Shown here piece by piece: positions 27,151-35,800 of a stretch of DNA of 64,000 nt. A program made the position numbers and the translations under genes. The notes beneath the pieces are model-generated. The model ran no database searches, had not been told where the DNA came from, and worked only from the letters and a program-made list of their open reading frames with translations. The number at the start of each line of letters is the position of its first letter. Within the stretch, counting starts at the first letter, position 1. This stretch comes from Lachnoclostridium sp. An181 (GTDB lineage: Bacteria > Bacillota > Clostridia > Lachnospirales > Lachnospiraceae): positions 1 through 64,000 of the forward strand of contig NZ_NFKJ01000012.1 of assembly GCF_002160325.1 (NCBI RefSeq), given 5' to 3'.

Positions 27151-28075
27151 TTTTCAAAAGTTCTTTTACATATTTGGTGAGATATTCACGGCATTCTTTC
27201 ACAAGCGCATGATTCTGGCTGCTGCGGTATATGAGGATATCCTGGTTTTTGATTGTTGCAAACGAACAGTCTTTTAATACCATGTCATAATCATTGAGCA
27301 TGTCCAGGGGAATCGGTGAAACCCACATATAGGAATCCTTTATATTTTCCAGTAAATTGATCTGGCTGCCCCTGTCGTATACATAAATTTTTCTCTTTTT
27401 ATGTTTCATATCAGGACCGGGATTGATCTGGGATTTCTGGATCGCAAGCACGCGGTCATCACCGTGGATAATCTCTGTGTAAGGTTCCAGTTTTTCGTAA
27501 GGGATGTCCTGATATCGGCTTAAGGGGTGGTCCTTTTTAAATACAATCCGAAGTGGGAATTCCATCAGAATCTGCATGGAAATATTTTTTGATTTCAGCA
27601 GGGTTTTATAGGAATCCGACTGCTCGCTTGGAATACGGATGATTCCAAGGTCAGCATGTCCGCTGCTGACATTCTCGATGACCCGGTTGGTGTTGGTCTC
27701 CAGGATATGCAGATCCAAAGGGGCACCGCTATCCACAGTATGGTTAAGCCATTCGGAAATTCCGCGGACAATATAGGAGGAGCGAGAAATGGAAATGCGA
27801 AAACGAAATGTTTCGCTGTTGTCTGGACTGTACTTTTTCTTCAGAGAATTTACTTGTTCTATGATAGCATCAGCCTGGATGAGAAATTCTTCCCCTTCTG
27901 GAGTTAAAAGCACACCATTTGGAGTTCTCTTGAAAATCTGAATCTGAAGCTCTTCCTCCAGCTCGTGGATGGCATTGCTGATATTTGGTTGTGATTTGTA
28001 CAGGACATGGGCAGCCTTTGTGATAGAGCCTTCCTGTGCAATGGTAAGTACATACTGCAGCTGCTGAAGTGTCAT
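27128..28075 (-). CDS. LysR-family regulator
   Basis: A protein of 315 residues. The N-terminal HTH is LQYVLTIAQEGSITKAAHVLYKSQPNISNAIHELEEEL; a LysR substrate-binding domain follows. ATG 28075 is chosen because AAAGGA lies 7 bases upstream; an upstream in-frame start would add 42 residues of non-LysR sequence. It is divergent from an opine-dehydrogenase-like gene, with a symmetrical site between them (28146-28160), so it probably controls that gene and the flavin reductase. The inducer is unknown. Confidence 0.87.
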   Translation of the reverse strand: MTLQQLQYVLTIAQEGSITKAAHVLYKSQPNISNAIHELEEELQIQIFKRTPNGVLLTPEGEEFLIQADAIIEQVNSLKKKYSPDNSETFRFRISISRSSYIVRGISEWLNHTVDSGAPLDLHILETNTNRVIENVSSGHADLGIIRIPSEQSDSYKTLLKSKNISMQILMEFPLRIVFKKDHPLSRYQDIPYEKLEPYTEIIHGDDRVLAIQKSQINPGPDMKHKKRKIYVYDRGSQINLLENIKDSYMWVSPIPLDMLNDYDMVLKDCSFATIKNQDILIYRSSQNHALVKECREYLTKYVKELLKSIETREK

Positions 28076-28145
28076 TTGTTTTTCCTTTCTGAAAATCATA
28101 ACTACATAAGATTCAAAATTCATATACCCTGATAACAAAAGCATA

Positions 28146-28160
28146 TTTCCACGTTGGAAA
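28146..28160. promoter_or_regulatory. candidate LysR binding site
   Basis: TTTCCA-CGT-TGGAAA is a perfect 6-bp inverted repeat in the middle of the LysR/dehydrogenase gap. Confidence 0.4.
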
Positions 28161-28270
28161 CAGAAGAAATTATAATTAAATACAGAATATATGATTATCA
28201 CATACCGTTATTATATAAAGGCATGAAGAGAGGTGTCAACGGTAGGGTTTGAAACAAAGGAGGCATTTAT

Positions 28271-29350
28271 ATGGCAACAAAAGTGGCAGTGCTGGGCGGA
28301 GGAAATGGAGCCCATGCAGCAGCGGCAGATTTGACAATGCGTGGATTCGAAGTACATATGTATGAGGAAGAACGGTTTGTGCCCAATATGCAGAAGGTGT
28401 TTGACACGAAAATGATTGAACTGAAAGGAGCATGTGGCAGTGGTGAAACGCATATTGCAATGGTCACAAGTGATCTTCGTTTGGCAGTGGAAGATGTAAA
28501 ATACATTCTTGTTGCAGTGCCGGCATTTGCGCACGCAGGGTACGCAAAGAAACTTGCAGATGTTGTAAAGCCAGGGCAGATCGTGTTCGTACTTCCGGGG
28601 ACATTTGGCTCTTTAATATTTTGGAAGGAATTTAAGAAAAAAGGAATTGAGGATGTGGCAGTAGCGGAGACGCACACACTTCCTTATGCAACGCGCCTTA
28701 CAGGACCGGGTCAGTCTCTTGTGATGAGCAGGTTCAATCCTCTGAAAGTCGGTGTGATTCCCGCAAAACGGACCGGGGAAGTTGTGAAAGAACTTTCTGT
28801 GCTGTTTGAAGGACTGGAGGCAGTTGAGAGTGTCATTGCCTGCGGCCTTTCCAGTTTAAATCCAATTATCCATGTACCTGGCTGTATTTTAAATGCAGGA
28901 AGGATTGAGTATGCAAAAGGAGACTTCCATTTTTATACAGAAGGATTTACAGACTGTGTAGCAAGAACTACGGAGGCAGTGGATAAGGAGAGGATCGCTA
29001 TTCTGGATGCGTTTGGATATGAATCTGATATTGCAGCGCACGGGGTTGGCGGAGCAGTAAAGACGGATGATATCAAAGAGGCCATTGCATCCGATCCGAA
29101 TTTTGCAAAGATCACAGGACCTGCGGATGTAAAAAACAGATACTACTCTGAGGACATTCCGTTTGGAATCGCATCCTGGGCAAAGCTGGCACATTGCTAC
29201 GGCGTACAGACACCGGTAATGGATTCCATGGTAAATTTAGGAACAATACTTCTTGGGGAGGACTGTTGGAACAGTGGAAGAAGTCTTGAGGAGCTTGGAA
29301 TAGATGGCATGAATCTTGAGACATTAAAGCATTATCTGATAGAAGGTTAA
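28271..29350 (+). CDS. NAD/NADP octopine/opine dehydrogenase family protein
   Basis: A protein of 359 residues. The Rossmann dinucleotide loop is at the very N-terminus (KVAVLGGGNGAHAAAADLTMRG). The C-terminal octopine-dehydrogenase domain carries the His of the NPIIHVPGCILNAGRIEYA segment (about 198-217). Family members reductively join an amino acid to a 2-oxo acid, or run the reverse; some enzymes of similar layout act on other 2-hydroxy or imino substrates. AAAGGAGG precedes the ATG. The flavin reductase follows after 17 bases, so they form a unit controlled by the divergent LysR. The real substrate is not visible. Confidence 0.85.
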   Translation: MATKVAVLGGGNGAHAAAADLTMRGFEVHMYEEERFVPNMQKVFDTKMIELKGACGSGETHIAMVTSDLRLAVEDVKYILVAVPAFAHAGYAKKLADVVKPGQIVFVLPGTFGSLIFWKEFKKKGIEDVAVAETHTLPYATRLTGPGQSLVMSRFNPLKVGVIPAKRTGEVVKELSVLFEGLEAVESVIACGLSSLNPIIHVPGCILNAGRIEYAKGDFHFYTEGFTDCVARTTEAVDKERIAILDAFGYESDIAAHGVGGAVKTDDIKEAIASDPNFAKITGPADVKNRYYSEDIPFGIASWAKLAHCYGVQTPVMDSMVNLGTILLGEDCWNSGRSLEELGIDGMNLETLKHYLIEG

Positions 29351-29367
29351 AAGAGGAGGAAAAAGCT

Positions 29368-29904
29368 ATGAGCTATAAAAAAATCACACCATCAGAATTA
29401 GACGAGAACATTTTTGATATGATCAGTAAGGACTGGTTTCTTATGACAGCGCAAAAGAATGAGATTGTAAATCCGATGACAGTGGCATGGGCCACCATGG
29501 GTATCCTATGGCAGAAACCGGTTGTGATCGCGGCTGTTCGGCCGGAGAGATATACCCATGAGATTGCGTCACAGTCTGATACCTTTTCGCTGACAGTGTT
29601 CGATAAAAGCTACCGGAAGATGCTGGGATTTTGTGGAACCAAATCCGGCAGAGATTACGATAAAGTAAAAGAGTGCGGCCTGCATGTGCTGCATGAAGGA
29701 GAAACACCATACTTTGAGGAGGCAAGGCTTGCGTTTATCTGCAAAAAACTGTGTGTTTTCCAATTAAAAGAGGAAGATTTTCTTGGAAACAAGGAGTTTA
29801 CAGGTAAGTGGTATGGTGGTGAGAACAGCGCAAATGGAGAAGGAGGAGGCTATCATCACCTCTATATTGCAGAGATTACGGATATCCTCGTAAAGGAAGA
29901 ATAG
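29368..29904 (+). CDS. flavin reductase-like FMN-binding protein
   Basis: A protein of 178 residues with the split beta-barrel flavin reductase fold: MTAQKNEIVNPMTVAWATMGILWQKPVVIAAVRPERYTHE carries the FMN-phosphate contacts (NPMTVAW) and the RPERYT loop, followed by SDTFSLTVF. Proteins of this kind are often small flavoproteins in anaerobes. AGGAGG precedes the ATG. It is co-transcribed with the opine-dehydrogenase-like gene; it could supply reduced flavin or act as a separate redox enzyme. Confidence 0.85.
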   Translation: MSYKKITPSELDENIFDMISKDWFLMTAQKNEIVNPMTVAWATMGILWQKPVVIAAVRPERYTHEIASQSDTFSLTVFDKSYRKMLGFCGTKSGRDYDKVKECGLHVLHEGETPYFEEARLAFICKKLCVFQLKEEDFLGNKEFTGKWYGGENSANGEGGGYHHLYIAEITDILVKEE

Positions 29905-29978
29905 AAATGGCAAAATAGTTATAGAAAGAGGGGATAAGAAGGTTATAAAAGTCAAGTCTGCGGCGCAGACATCATATG

Positions 29979-30026
29979 AAAAACCGGGTTCACATCCATA
30001 TATGCAGATGTGAATCCGGTTTTTTA
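29979..30026. terminator. convergent terminator
   Basis: A stem of about 18 bp with one G-T pair (29979-29996 with 30007-30024), ending in a T run on the right and beginning with A on the left; it works for both flanking genes. Confidence 0.9.
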
Positions 30027-30053
30027 GCATTTCTTTTCTTAATTTAAATTATA

Positions 30054-31973
30054 TTACATTTTCTTCTTTTTCAAGATAACAGATGTCGCTGCCAAAGCCC
30101 CAAGCATTACTACTAAAGCGGTAGCTGCATTTGCTGTATCCCCTGTCTTTACTGATTTTTCGGATGTTGCTTTTGTGCTGTCATCCTTTGCAGTGTCTTT
30201 GGTATCCGTTACGGATGCTGCATTCGCTGTCAGATCAGAAATGGTTCCGTTTGTTGCCTTATTTTCCTCTTTTTCAGCCGCGGACGCTACTTTGTCCATT
30301 GCTGCTGCCAGAGTATCCACTGCTGTTTTTACTTCTTCTTCTGTCGCCTGTGCATCTGCATATACAGCCTGTGCATCTGCAAGCGCTGTGCGGAACATTG
30401 CGGCATCTGTTTCACTTACATCTGCAAGGCTTACGGTCTGTGCGGATGCGATCAATGCCTCAAGTGCATCTTTGCTTGGTTTCAGTCTTAAATCGCTCAT
30501 CGCTTTTAAGAGAGCCTTCCATGCACTGTCCACATCCTCCTGCATTGCATCTCCGTCTGTATTCACTGCCTCTGCTGCTGTCAGGGCTTCGTTAAATGCA
30601 TCCTGTCCTTCGTCCAGATATTTGCTCAAATCAAGGCTGTTTGCCATCTCAATGACTTTTGTAAGGTTTTCTTTGTTCCCTTGTTTGAAGGAGAGATACT
30701 GCATTACACTGATCAGGTCTTGCCATGTCTGGTCTACTGTTTCCTGTGTCAAAGTTTCATCTCCTGCTGCAGCTCTGTTCAGGATATCCTGTGCCTGAGC
30801 TTTTAAAGCCTCAAATTTTTCCACTACTGATACAACTACACCGTTTGTGTCTGCTTTGGCAGCAAGTTCGAGTGCATACTGAAGAACATCTGTATCAACA
30901 GACTGGATTGGCTTTTCAACTGTCACGGTAAATGAGACAGTCTTTGTGACATCATTTTCTGTATAGGATGCCGTCACATTCTGTACACCTTCTTTGGAGG
31001 AGTCGAATCCTTCGATCGTAGCGTCTTTGGTCACATCTTTTGTATATCCGGAATTGTAGTGAGCCAACACTTTGAAATTCGGCTCCTGTCCAAGAATGCA
31101 GGTATCTTCATTTTCTGCGGTCAAGCTTTCCAACACAGATAATTCAGGAGATATCCAGGAATAGGATACCCCGGCAATCTGGCAAACACCCTGTGCCTGC
31201 AGCAGAATCGACTCATATCCCTGGGAGCCTGTTACATATCCAGCGTTGCTTACGATGTCAAGAAGTTTGTCGCCAGATTCGTAAGCAGAAAGAAGAAGTC
31301 TGGAATTATACAGAAGACATCCGCGAGGAATATGGTAATCACTTGTGATCATGCAGATGGAATCGATCTGCGGATAAGATTCACGAAGGATTTTGTAAGT
31401 AAACTGAGCGTTTTCCACTGTGCTTGTAGATTTGTTTTCCACAATGACACGATTAGGATCAACACCATTGTCGATCAGCCATGCTGCCATTTGGTCTGCT
31501 TCTGTTGCAGACGGATTTTGGGATGCGGTACCTCCGCCTGTGCAGGCAACATAGGCATTTGGATATTTCTTTGCGCTGTCCAATGCAACCTGCAGTCTTC
31601 CGATGAGCTCGTCCTTCATGGTTCCGTCAGGTTTGAGCTGGAAACCAAGAACAACAAAGCAGAGACTGTCATCGTTTGCAAGTCCGTCCGGGGCAACATT
31701 AAGGTTTACCGGCATTTCTGTGTTGACGTAGCTCCAGTAATCCATGATCTTTCCCCAAACCTCTCCGGTTTTTGCGTTTTGTGCTGTCAGATCGGCCAGA
31801 AGGCGTTGGATATCAGTTGAGGCTTTTTCCTTATGATGACCATAGTAGGAAATCATTTCCTCAATGATCGCAGATTCTTCCGGTGAATAGGCAGCCTGTG
31901 TTGCTGGCGCAGCCACAAATACTGAAGTAATGACAAGGGCTGCTGCCAGTAGGATACGTAAAAATTTTTTCAT
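30054..31973 (-). CDS. surface-anchored DUF218 (YdcF/SanA-like) protein
   Basis: A protein of 639 residues. Signal peptide 1-28 (KKFLRILLAAALVITSVFVAA), a helical region to about 95, a DUF218 domain (about 100-275) with SLCFVVLGFQL, the CTGGGTA loop, EADQMAAWLIDNGV, VENKSTSTVENA and MITSDYHIPRG, a bacterial Ig-like domain (280-357), the shared module (DNA 30285-30900), and the anchor KSVKTGD with a membrane segment and a KKKKM tail. DUF218 proteins such as SanA, ElyC and YdcF are usually small membrane or cytoplasmic proteins linked to envelope integrity. Here the domain is exported and displayed like the glycosidases, which is unusual. ATG 31973 has a CCTCC-complement ribosome site 10 bases before; an upstream in-frame start would spoil the signal peptide. 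It is the only leftward member of the family. Confidence 0.85.
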   Translation of the reverse strand: MKKFLRILLAAALVITSVFVAAPATQAAYSPEESAIIEEMISYYGHHKEKASTDIQRLLADLTAQNAKTGEVWGKIMDYWSYVNTEMPVNLNVAPDGLANDDSLCFVVLGFQLKPDGTMKDELIGRLQVALDSAKKYPNAYVACTGGGTASQNPSATEADQMAAWLIDNGVDPNRVIVENKSTSTVENAQFTYKILRESYPQIDSICMITSDYHIPRGCLLYNSRLLLSAYESGDKLLDIVSNAGYVTGSQGYESILLQAQGVCQIAGVSYSWISPELSVLESLTAENEDTCILGQEPNFKVLAHYNSGYTKDVTKDATIEGFDSSKEGVQNVTASYTENDVTKTVSFTVTVEKPIQSVDTDVLQYALELAAKADTNGVVVSVVEKFEALKAQAQDILNRAAAGDETLTQETVDQTWQDLISVMQYLSFKQGNKENLTKVIEMANSLDLSKYLDEGQDAFNEALTAAEAVNTDGDAMQEDVDSAWKALLKAMSDLRLKPSKDALEALIASAQTVSLADVSETDAAMFRTALADAQAVYADAQATEEEVKTAVDTLAAAMDKVASAAEKEENKATNGTISDLTANAASVTDTKDTAKDDSTKATSEKSVKTGDTANAATALVVMLGALAATSVILKKKKM

Positions 31974-32085
31974 AAACGTATCCCCTCCTTTCCGTTTTTT
32001 GTTATTAATAATTTTAAAAGAACTTTTGACAAAAATCAATAGATATAATCCGGTAATTATTTATCTTTTTGTATGGTTTTGGTGA

Positions 32086-32094
32086 TGATATAAT
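32086..32094 (+). promoter_or_regulatory. extended -10 of the crcB promoter
   Basis: TGA followed by TATAAT (32089-32094); the -35 is weak (T-rich, near 32066-32071). It lies about 36 bases before the crcB start. Confidence 0.45.
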
Positions 32095-32129
32095 GAAATA
32101 TATTAATTTTTGGTGAAGGGAGGGAAACG

Positions 32130-32498
32130 ATGCCGGGAATTTTTCATGTTGCCATTGGAGGAGCGAGTGGGGCTGTGGGAAGGTATTTACTAAGCCTTTT
32201 ACCTACAAAGGGACAATTTCCAGTCTGGACTTTTGCCACGAATTTTGCAGGAGCGGTCCTGATAGGATTTCTCGCAGGCCTGCTATCCACAAAGCCTGAA
32301 TACTCACAGAAAATTTCCTTGTTTTGGAAGACAGGTGTGTGTGGAGGTTTTACTACATTTTCCACATTTTCTCTGGAGGCATTTACATTGTTGGAAAAGG
32401 GAAATACAGTGCTTGGAGTGGTCTATATAATAGGCAGTGTGCTTACTTGTCTGTTTGGTGTGTACATGGGGAGGACGATGTTCTTTTTTCTGCACTGA
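32130..32498 (+). CDS. crcB: fluoride ion channel/exporter CrcB (Fluc)
   Basis: A protein of 122 residues with four membrane spans and the Fluc signature GVCGGFTTFSTFSLE (about 71-85), plus the pore-lining TNFAGA segment with its Asn. Fluc channels are dual-topology dimers that let fluoride leave the cytoplasm. A single copy is present, so it would form a homodimer. GGGAGG precedes the ATG. No fluoride riboswitch is seen in the short leader. It is unrelated to the glycan enzymes around it. Confidence 0.93.
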   Translation: MPGIFHVAIGGASGAVGRYLLSLLPTKGQFPVWTFATNFAGAVLIGFLAGLLSTKPEYSQKISLFWKTGVCGGFTTFSTFSLEAFTLLEKGNTVLGVVYIIGSVLTCLFGVYMGRTMFFFLH

Positions 32499-32665
32499 TA
32501 TCATAAAAAAATTGTAAAAATATCACAAAAATAAGGAGAAATAAGGTGAAAAACAAATAGATATTTGTGCAAAATACCATGTTTTGGGAAAATGGCATAA
32601 AATGCTTGTATTTTATTTGTGCAAAATGTAAAATCAAGTCAAGGATTGTTATCGGAATACCGAGC

Positions 32666-32730
32666 AAAACCGGATTCATGAAGTAAAACGTATTCCAGGA
32701 TACGTTTCTTTTTGTGGATTCGGTTTTTTA
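32666..32730 (+). terminator. two-stem terminator between crcB and GH84
   Basis: An outer stem of about 14 pairs including G-T pairs (32666-32679 with 32714-32727) ends in a T run. Inside it stands a perfect 8-bp hairpin AAACGTAT/ATACGTTT (32686-32693 with 32700-32707). It is 168 bases from the end of crcB, so it may also act on the leader of the GH84 gene. Confidence 0.65.
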
Positions 32731-32810
32731 TCTTTTTAGAAAAGATAAAGGGAGAAGATGCAGTCTCATAGTCCGTTGGAGGACATAGTATTATGAGAAA
32801 GGAGTTTTGT

Positions 32811-35800
32811 ATGAAAGAGAGAAAAAGAGTACTGGCTGCAGTGCTTGCAGCGACTATGGTATGTGGACTTGTTCCAACCATGCCGCCGATCCAGGCAGAG
32901 GCAGCAGAACAAGAATATGAGCTTTATCCTACTCCGCACTCCATCGAGTATACGGATGGAAACTATATTCTTGATGATTCTATCAATGTTGTGTACGAAG
33001 AAGGAGTTGACGATGCGACAAAGGCAAGATTCAGGGAGGTAGCAGCTTTAAAAGAGCTGAATGTGACAGAATCTGATGAAGTTGTCAAAGGCAAAACCAA
33101 TATTCTCATCGGAACAAAGGATAATGAAGACACCTACGTAGACACTTATGTGAAGAAAAACATTGAGCAAAAGGACACTGATCTGTTTGAAAAAACGGAC
33201 AGCTATATTCTGGACAGTGATGACGGCGTGATCGCTGTGCTAGGAAAAGACAATGATGCAAGTTTTTATGGAGTTACCACATTGTATCATGTCGTGAAAC
33301 AGCTGGATAGTTTTACGATCCGCAACTTCCATGTGGAAGACTATGCGGACGTTGTAAGCCGTGGATTTATCGAGGGTTACTACGGAAATCCTTGGTCAAC
33401 ACAGGATCGTATCAATCTGATGAAATGGGGCGGTTATTACAAACTGAATTCTTATTTCTATGCGCCAAAGGATGACCCGAAACACAATTCCAACTGGCGT
33501 GCCCTCTATACAGATGAGGAGATTGAGACAAAGATCAAACCTCTGGCACAGACAGGAAATGAGTCCAAATGCCGTTTCGTCTATGCACTGCATCCGTTTA
33601 TGTACAATGCGATCAAATTTGACAAAAATGCAGGGTATGTACAGTATCAAAAAGATCTGGCAGCAGTACAGGCAAAATTTGAGCAGGTCATCAAAGCAGG
33701 AGTGCGCCAGATTGCAATTCTTGCCGATGATGCTGCAAATGTAGGTGCAGATAACTATGTGATGTTTTTGGAAGACATGACAGAATGGCTTCAGGAGATG
33801 AAAAAGACATATCCGGATCTAAAAACAACTCTCCCATTCTGTACACAGGAATACATGGGAAGAGGAGAGTCATATTATTCCAGATTCCCGGAAAATGTAC
33901 AGATTGTTATGACAGGCGGAAGAATCTGGGGAGAAGTAACAAATCAATTTACAGAGGACTTTACCAACAATGCCGGCCGTGGACCATATATGTGGATCAA
34001 CTGGCCTTGTACAGACAATTCCAAGAAACATCTGATCATGGGAGGATATTCAAACTTCCTTCACCCGGGTGTGGATCCTGACAAAATCCAGGGAATCGTG
34101 CTGAATCCAATGCAGCAGTCTGAGCCAAGTAAAGTTGCCATCTTCGGTAATGCGTCCTATTCCTGGAATATTTGGGAGACAGAAGAAGAGGCAAATCAGG
34201 CGTGGGAGAATTCCTTTAAATATGTGGATCACAACTCCGCAATCGAAAACGATGCATCCAATGCTTTGAAAGAACTTTCCAAACATATGATCAATCAGGC
34301 AATGGACAGCAGAGTTGTTGCTCTGGAAGAGTCTGTGGAGCTGAAAAAGAAACTGACTCCATTTAAAGAAAGTCTGACAAGCGGTGACTATACAACGGAA
34401 GAAATTGAAGACATTGAAAATGAGTTTGAGATTCTTCAGAATGCAGCAAAAGTATTCCGTGCCCAGGCCGGAGATGAAAATCTGAAAGACCAGATCGTGT
34501 ACTGGCTTGACTGCTGGGACAATACAACTTCAGCAGCGCTTTACTATTTAGAGGCGCTCAAAGATTATAAATCTGGCGACAGTTCAAGCCTTGTAAGCAA
34601 CTATTCCAAAGGACAACAGCAGTTCAGTGAATCCAAGACACATGGATTCCACTATGTTGACCACACAGAGTATGCAGAAGTAGGTGTGCAGCACATCGTG
34701 CCGTTTATCACAGCTATGGAAACATATCTGTCCAAAAAGGTACAGGAAGTTGCTGATCCTACGGTTGTGACACAGACTTACATCAGTAATGCTTATAATA
34801 CACCAAGTGTTGGCAAGATTGAAAATGCGCTGGATGGGGATGATGGCACGTCAGTTCAGTTCTATAATCCGAACTATGTATATAAAGATCAGTATATAGG
34901 GGTAGAATTTAACCGTCCAACAACAGTAAACAGTATCCGTTTCTTATTAGGAGGTGGAAAAAACCATTTCTACTATTCTAAACTGCAGTATACAACAGAT
35001 GGAGAAACATGGAAGGATGTAAACGGAACAGAGTACAGCCGTCCATTAAATTCGACAGAGCCAATTGAAGAAAATGGATTGAATCTTGAGAATGTTACAG
35101 CCGTACGTTTGATCGCTACAAGAGACAATAATGTTGACAGCTGGCTTTTGATCAACTCTATTGATATCAATAAAGTGGAAGATGCAACAGATAAGGCATA
35201 TGATGTTTCTTCTGTATCCTTCTCGTCTGAAGTAAAAAATGCAGGTGGAAATGTCAACAATGTTGTGGATGGAAATAAAACAACAGAATTGTGGCTGCAG
35301 AACAGCAGCGGAGCAGATAACCTTCCGGTAAACGGAGCTGTGATCCTTGACCTTGGAGAAGAAAAAGAAGTAGGTTCCGTATATATAGCTCAGGATACAG
35401 CCAGAAACAACGGCGGGGATATTCTGGATGAAGGTGTAGTAGAGTATAGTTCAGATAAGCAGACATGGAAAACGTTTGGAGAGCTTGTAAAAGCAAACGA
35501 ACAGACAGTTCAAGGTGATGTGACAGCCCGTTATATCCGTGTGCGCAATACAAAACAGGTAGCAGTATGGTGGCGTGTCAGTGAGATTTCCGTATTTGCT
35601 CCGGTAAGAACGACAGGAAAAGAAAATCTGTACACAAACTCTGACGATGCAAAAGATTTCACAACAACTGTAGAAGAAAAACGTGCGGATCTTTCTGAAG
35701 GTACAATTACTTTACAGCCAGAGGAGTACATAGGAATCGATTTAAAGGCCATTCAAAAATTGACAGCACTCGATGCAGCGATCGAGGATGGAGATGTGAA

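Noticed and set aside
31332..31820. Plus-strand 162-codon frame inside the DUF218 gene
   Set aside because: Antisense to a protein with clear domains and signal peptide; no ribosome site.
32041..32129. Fluoride riboswitch before crcB
   Set aside because: A GGTGATGATA stretch recalls part of the motif, but the pseudoknot partner sequences are absent and the sequence overlaps the probable -10.
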